The position numbers were made by a program, and so were the translations under genes. The notes below the pieces were generated by a model. It saw nothing but the letters and a program-made list of their open reading frames with translations, was not told where the DNA came from and did not search any database. From assembly GCA_026417295.1 (NCBI GenBank), contig JAOADN010000001.1, positions 51,142-115,141 on the forward strand: a stretch of DNA of 64,000 nucleotides. The letters are read 5' to 3'. Source of the stretch: Paracoccaceae bacterium (GTDB taxonomy: Bacteria > Pseudomonadota > Alphaproteobacteria > Rhodobacterales > Rhodobacteraceae). Of this stretch, positions 61,411-64,000 are shown one piece after another (the stretch's first letter is position 1; each line of letters opens with the position of its first letter).

Positions 61411-63615
61411 ATGGCACGAACGACCGGCAAGGCGAAGACGGCGGCCCCGGCCCCGGCGATGCTCGACTCGGGGGCGGCCAGGGCGATTGCCGAGGGACGC
61501 CACGGCGACCCCTTCGGCGTGCTCGGGCCCCATGACGGGCAGGTCCGCGCCTTCGTGCCGGGCGCTGCCGGGCTGTGGCTCCTGCCCGAGGGGGGCGAAG
61601 CGGTGGCGATGACGCCGCATCCCGAGGCGCCCGAACTCTTCTCCGGCCCCCATGCCGGCGGCCCCTACAGGCTGCGGGCGCAGGCCCATGACGGCACCGT
61701 CTGGGAATTCGACGATCCCTACCGTTACGGCAACGTCCTGGGCGAGATCGACGAATACCTTCTGGGCGAGGGGCGTCACCATCGCCTCTGGCAGGCCCTC
61801 GGCGCCCATCTCATCCGCCACGAAGGCAGCGAGGGCGTGCATTTCGCCGTATGGGCGCCGAATGCCCGGCGCGTGAGCGTGGTGGGCGACTTCAACGTCT
61901 GGGACGGAAGGCGCAACCCGATGCGCCGGCGCGGCGCGACCGGCGTGTGGGAGATCTTCCTGCCCGGCCTGACCGAGGGGACGATCTACAAGTACGAGAT
62001 CGTCGGCCCCTCGGGCCATGTGATGCCGCTCAAGGCCGATCCGGTGGGGTTCGGCTCGGAACACCCGCCGCGCACCGGCTCGGTCGTGCGGCGCATCGGC
62101 ACCCATGCCTGGGGCGACGGCGACTGGATGCGCGCCCGCCGGGCGGCGCAGGACGTGGACGCGCCGATCTCGGTCTACGAGGTGCATCTGGGCTCCTGGC
62201 GCCGGGCCGAGGGCGGGGCGCGGCCGCTCAGCTACCAGGAACTCGCCACCGAGCTTGTCGACTATGCCCACTGGATGGGCTTCACCCATATCGAGCTGCT
62301 GCCGGTCAGCGAACATCCCTTCGACGGATCCTGGGGCTACCAGCCGATCGGGCTCTATGCCCCGACGATCCGCCACGGGACGCCGGCCGAATTCGCGGCC
62401 CTCGTCGATGCGGCCCACCGCAGGGGCCTCGGCGTGCTGATCGACTGGGTGCCGGGCCATTTCCCGACCGACCAGCACGGGCTCGGCCGCTTCGACGGCA
62501 CGGCCCTCTACGAACACCAGGACCCGCGCGAGGGCTTCCACCAGGACTGGAACACGCTCATCTACAACTACGGCCGCGTCGAGGTGCAGAACTACCTCGT
62601 GGCCAATGCGCTCTACTGGCTCGAGGAATACCACCTCGACGGGCTGCGGGTGGATGCGGTCGCCTCGATGCTCTACCGCGACTACAGCCGCCGGGCCGGC
62701 GAATGGATCCCCAACCGGGACGGCGGGCGCGAGAACTACGAGGCGATCGAGGTGCTGCGCCGGATGAACGTCGCCGCCTATGGCCACCATCCGGGCATCA
62801 TGACGGTGGCCGAGGAATCGACCGCCTTCCCCGGCGTGTCCAGGCCCGTTGACCATGGCGGGCTGGGCTTCGGCTTCAAGTGGAACATGGGCTGGATGAA
62901 CGACACGCTGAACTACATCCAGAAGGACCCCGTCCACCGCAGGTATCACCACAACCAGATGACCTTCGGGATGGTCTATGCCTTCTCGGAGAACTTCATC
63001 CTGCCCATCAGCCATGACGAGGTCGTCCACGGCAAGGGCTCGATGCTGGGCAAGATGCCGGGCGACGCCTGGCAGAAGTTCGCGAACCTGCGCGCCTATT
63101 ACGGGTTCATGTGGGGGCATCCGGGCAAGAAGCTGCTTTTCATGGGCCAGGAATTCGCCCAGGGCGCCGAATGGAACCACAACGTCTCGCTCGACTGGCA
63201 CCAGGCCGAGGATCCGCGCCACCGCGGCGTGCAGCTTCTGGTGCGCGACCTCAACCTCCTGATGCGCGAGACCCCGGCGCTTCACCGCCACGACACGCGC
63301 CCGCAGGGCTTCGAATGGCTCGAGGCCAACGATGCCGAGAACTCGGTCCTTGCCTGGATCCGCAGGGGCGAGGGCTCCGATCCGATGGTGGTCGTGGCCG
63401 CGAACTTCACCCCGGTCGAACGGCAGTACCGGCTGGGCTTCCCCGCGCCGGGCCGCTGGCGCGAGGTGATGAACACGGATGCCGCCATCTATGGCGGGGG
63501 CAACCGCGGCAATGCGGGCGGGATCGAGACCGAGGCATCGGCCTGGCACAACCAGGCGCAGTCGGCCGTGGTGACGCTGCCCGCCCTGTCGGTGGTGATG
63601 TTCCGCCAGGGCTAG
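61411..63615 (+). CDS. glgB: 1,4-alpha-glucan branching enzyme
   Basis: GlgB forms the alpha-1,6 branches of glycogen. The 734-residue protein has an N-terminal carbohydrate-binding region ([13 protein letters not shown]), a second beta domain ([20 protein letters not shown]), and the GH13 catalytic barrel with nucleophile Asp in [10 protein letters not shown], acid Glu in TVAEEST, and [10 protein letters not shown]. The C-terminal domain is complete. It lies between glgP and glgC. Confidence 0.96.
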   Translation: MARTTGKAKTAAPAPAMLDSGAARAIAEGRHGDPFGVLGPHDGQVRAFVPGAAGLWLLPEGGEAVAMTPHPEAPELFSGPHAGGPYRLRAQAHDGTVWEFDDPYRYGNVLGEIDEYLLGEGRHHRLWQALGAHLIRHEGSEGVHFAVWAPNARRVSVVGDFNVWDGRRNPMRRRGATGVWEIFLPGLTEGTIYKYEIVGPSGHVMPLKADPVGFGSEHPPRTGSVVRRIGTHAWGDGDWMRARRAAQDVDAPISVYEVHLGSWRRAEGGARPLSYQELATELVDYAHWMGFTHIELLPVSEHPFDGSWGYQPIGLYAPTIRHGTPAEFAALVDAAHRRGLGVLIDWVPGHFPTDQHGLGRFDGTALYEHQDPREGFHQDWNTLIYNYGRVEVQNYLVANALYWLEEYHLDGLRVDAVASMLYRDYSRRAGEWIPNRDGGRENYEAIEVLRRMNVAAYGHHPGIMTVAEESTAFPGVSRPVDHGGLGFGFKWNMGWMNDTLNYIQKDPVHRRYHHNQMTFGMVYAFSENFILPISHDEVVHGKGSMLGKMPGDAWQKFANLRAYYGFMWGHPGKKLLFMGQEFAQGAEWNHNVSLDWHQAEDPRHRGVQLLVRDLNLLMRETPALHRHDTRPQGFEWLEANDAENSVLAWIRRGEGSDPMVVVAANFTPVERQYRLGFPAPGRWREVMNTDAAIYGGGNRGNAGGIETEASAWHNQAQSAVVTLPALSVVMFRQG

Positions 63616-63655
63616 AAAAGGGCCGGGCGGGGACCCGGCCGACAGGGAGGAAGAG

Positions 63656-64000
63656 ATGGAACCGTTCGCGAATCCCCGGCTGTCCTCGCAGGCCATGGCC
63701 TTCGTCCTGGCCGGGGGGCGGGGCAGCCGCCTGAAGGAGTTGACCGACAGGCGCGCCAAGCCCGCGGTCTATTTCGGCGGCAAGACGCGGATCATCGACT
63801 TCGCGCTGTCGAACGCGCTCAACTCGGGCATCCGCAAGATGGCGATCGCCACCCAGTACAAGGCGCATTCCCTGATCCGCCACATCCAGCGGGGCTGGGG
63901 CTTCTTCCGGGCCGAGCGCAACTAGTATCTCGACGTCCTGCCCGCCAGCCAGCGCATGGACGAGGTGAACTGGCATCGCGGCACCGCCGATGCCGTGGCC
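63656..64000 (+). pseudogene. glgC: Glucose-1-phosphate adenylyltransferase GlgC, interrupted by an in-frame TAG (3' end outside window)
   Basis: GlgC makes ADP-glucose, the committed step of glycogen synthesis. The start [20 protein letters not shown], the nucleotide motif [20 protein letters not shown] and [18 protein letters not shown] are typical. A TAG at 63923-63925 follows FFRAERN, where family members continue with Glu. The next 25 codons in the same frame remain GlgC-like (YLDVLPASQRMDEVNW, RGTADAV). A single G-to-T change from GAG would explain the stop. It is a nonsense mutation or a sequence error; I see no evidence for suppression. Confidence 0.85.

Noticed and set aside
59054..61417. 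A 787-residue minus-strand protein opposite glgP
   Set aside because: It is an antisense shadow produced by high GC3; glgP on the other strand has all catalytic motifs.

Overview
The window is a contiguous, very GC-rich chromosomal segment of an alphaproteobacterium, most likely order Rhodobacterales. The evidence is the adjacent sciP-ctrA pair, a cckA-type hybrid kinase, a phoR without membrane segments followed by pstSCAB-phoU-phoB, a DUF6314 gene, the erpA-dgt pair, and promoters carrying alphaproteobacterial LexA (GTTC-N7-GTTC) and CtrA (TTAA-N7-TTAA) boxes. I see no rRNA, tRNA, CRISPR array, insertion sequence or prophage.

Layout. 1-524: 3' end of ccmH. 558-6974: a catabolic locus with a TetR regulator and a CocE/NonD hydrolase on the minus strand, divergent from a trimethylamine-dehydrogenase-like flavoprotein and a non-pyrrolysine MttB homologue. 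Two matching palindromes lie in the divergent promoter. 6971-15852: a D-xylose regulon (xylF, xylH, an ATPase, xylB, xylA, then an SDR and gluconokinase) divergent from a ROK-type XylR, with a palindromic operator between them. 15872-22594: assorted enzymes (CoxG-like, GMC oxidoreductase, phasin-like, xth, a secreted cupredoxin, erpA, dgt). 22736-28227: an orphan fliG, two secreted proteins sharing a short cysteine motif, purB, two tandem secreted paralogues, DUF6314, and a double-CDGSH protein. 28252-41761: mnmA, sciP, ctrA, ligA, recG, a tiny SOS-type membrane protein, hisI, guaB, an RsmB-like methyltransferase and cckA. 42065-50903: recA and alaS, separated by an ABC exporter and a polysaccharide deacetylase. 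50933-58869: the phosphate regulon. 58973-64000: glycogen genes glgP, glgB and the start of glgC.

How the genes work together. The CtrA cell-cycle circuit is well represented: its kinase, its regulator and its inhibitor SciP are all here, and CtrA-like sites precede cckA (perfect), ctrA, fliG and, more weakly, recA. The SOS response is visible as a perfect LexA box before recA and a second one before a 49-residue membrane protein next to recG. That small protein is the best candidate for something undescribed; it may be a damage-induced division inhibitor analogous to Caulobacter SidA. The TMADH-like/MttB/hydrolase locus is the best candidate for an undescribed catabolic pathway.

Two reading-frame defects stand out. 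The TMADH-like gene has a one-base frameshift near its end, and glgC has an in-frame TAG at a position where family members carry glutamate. Either could be real or a sequencing error. All functional calls rest on reading the translated sequence and recalled family motifs; no database search was run.
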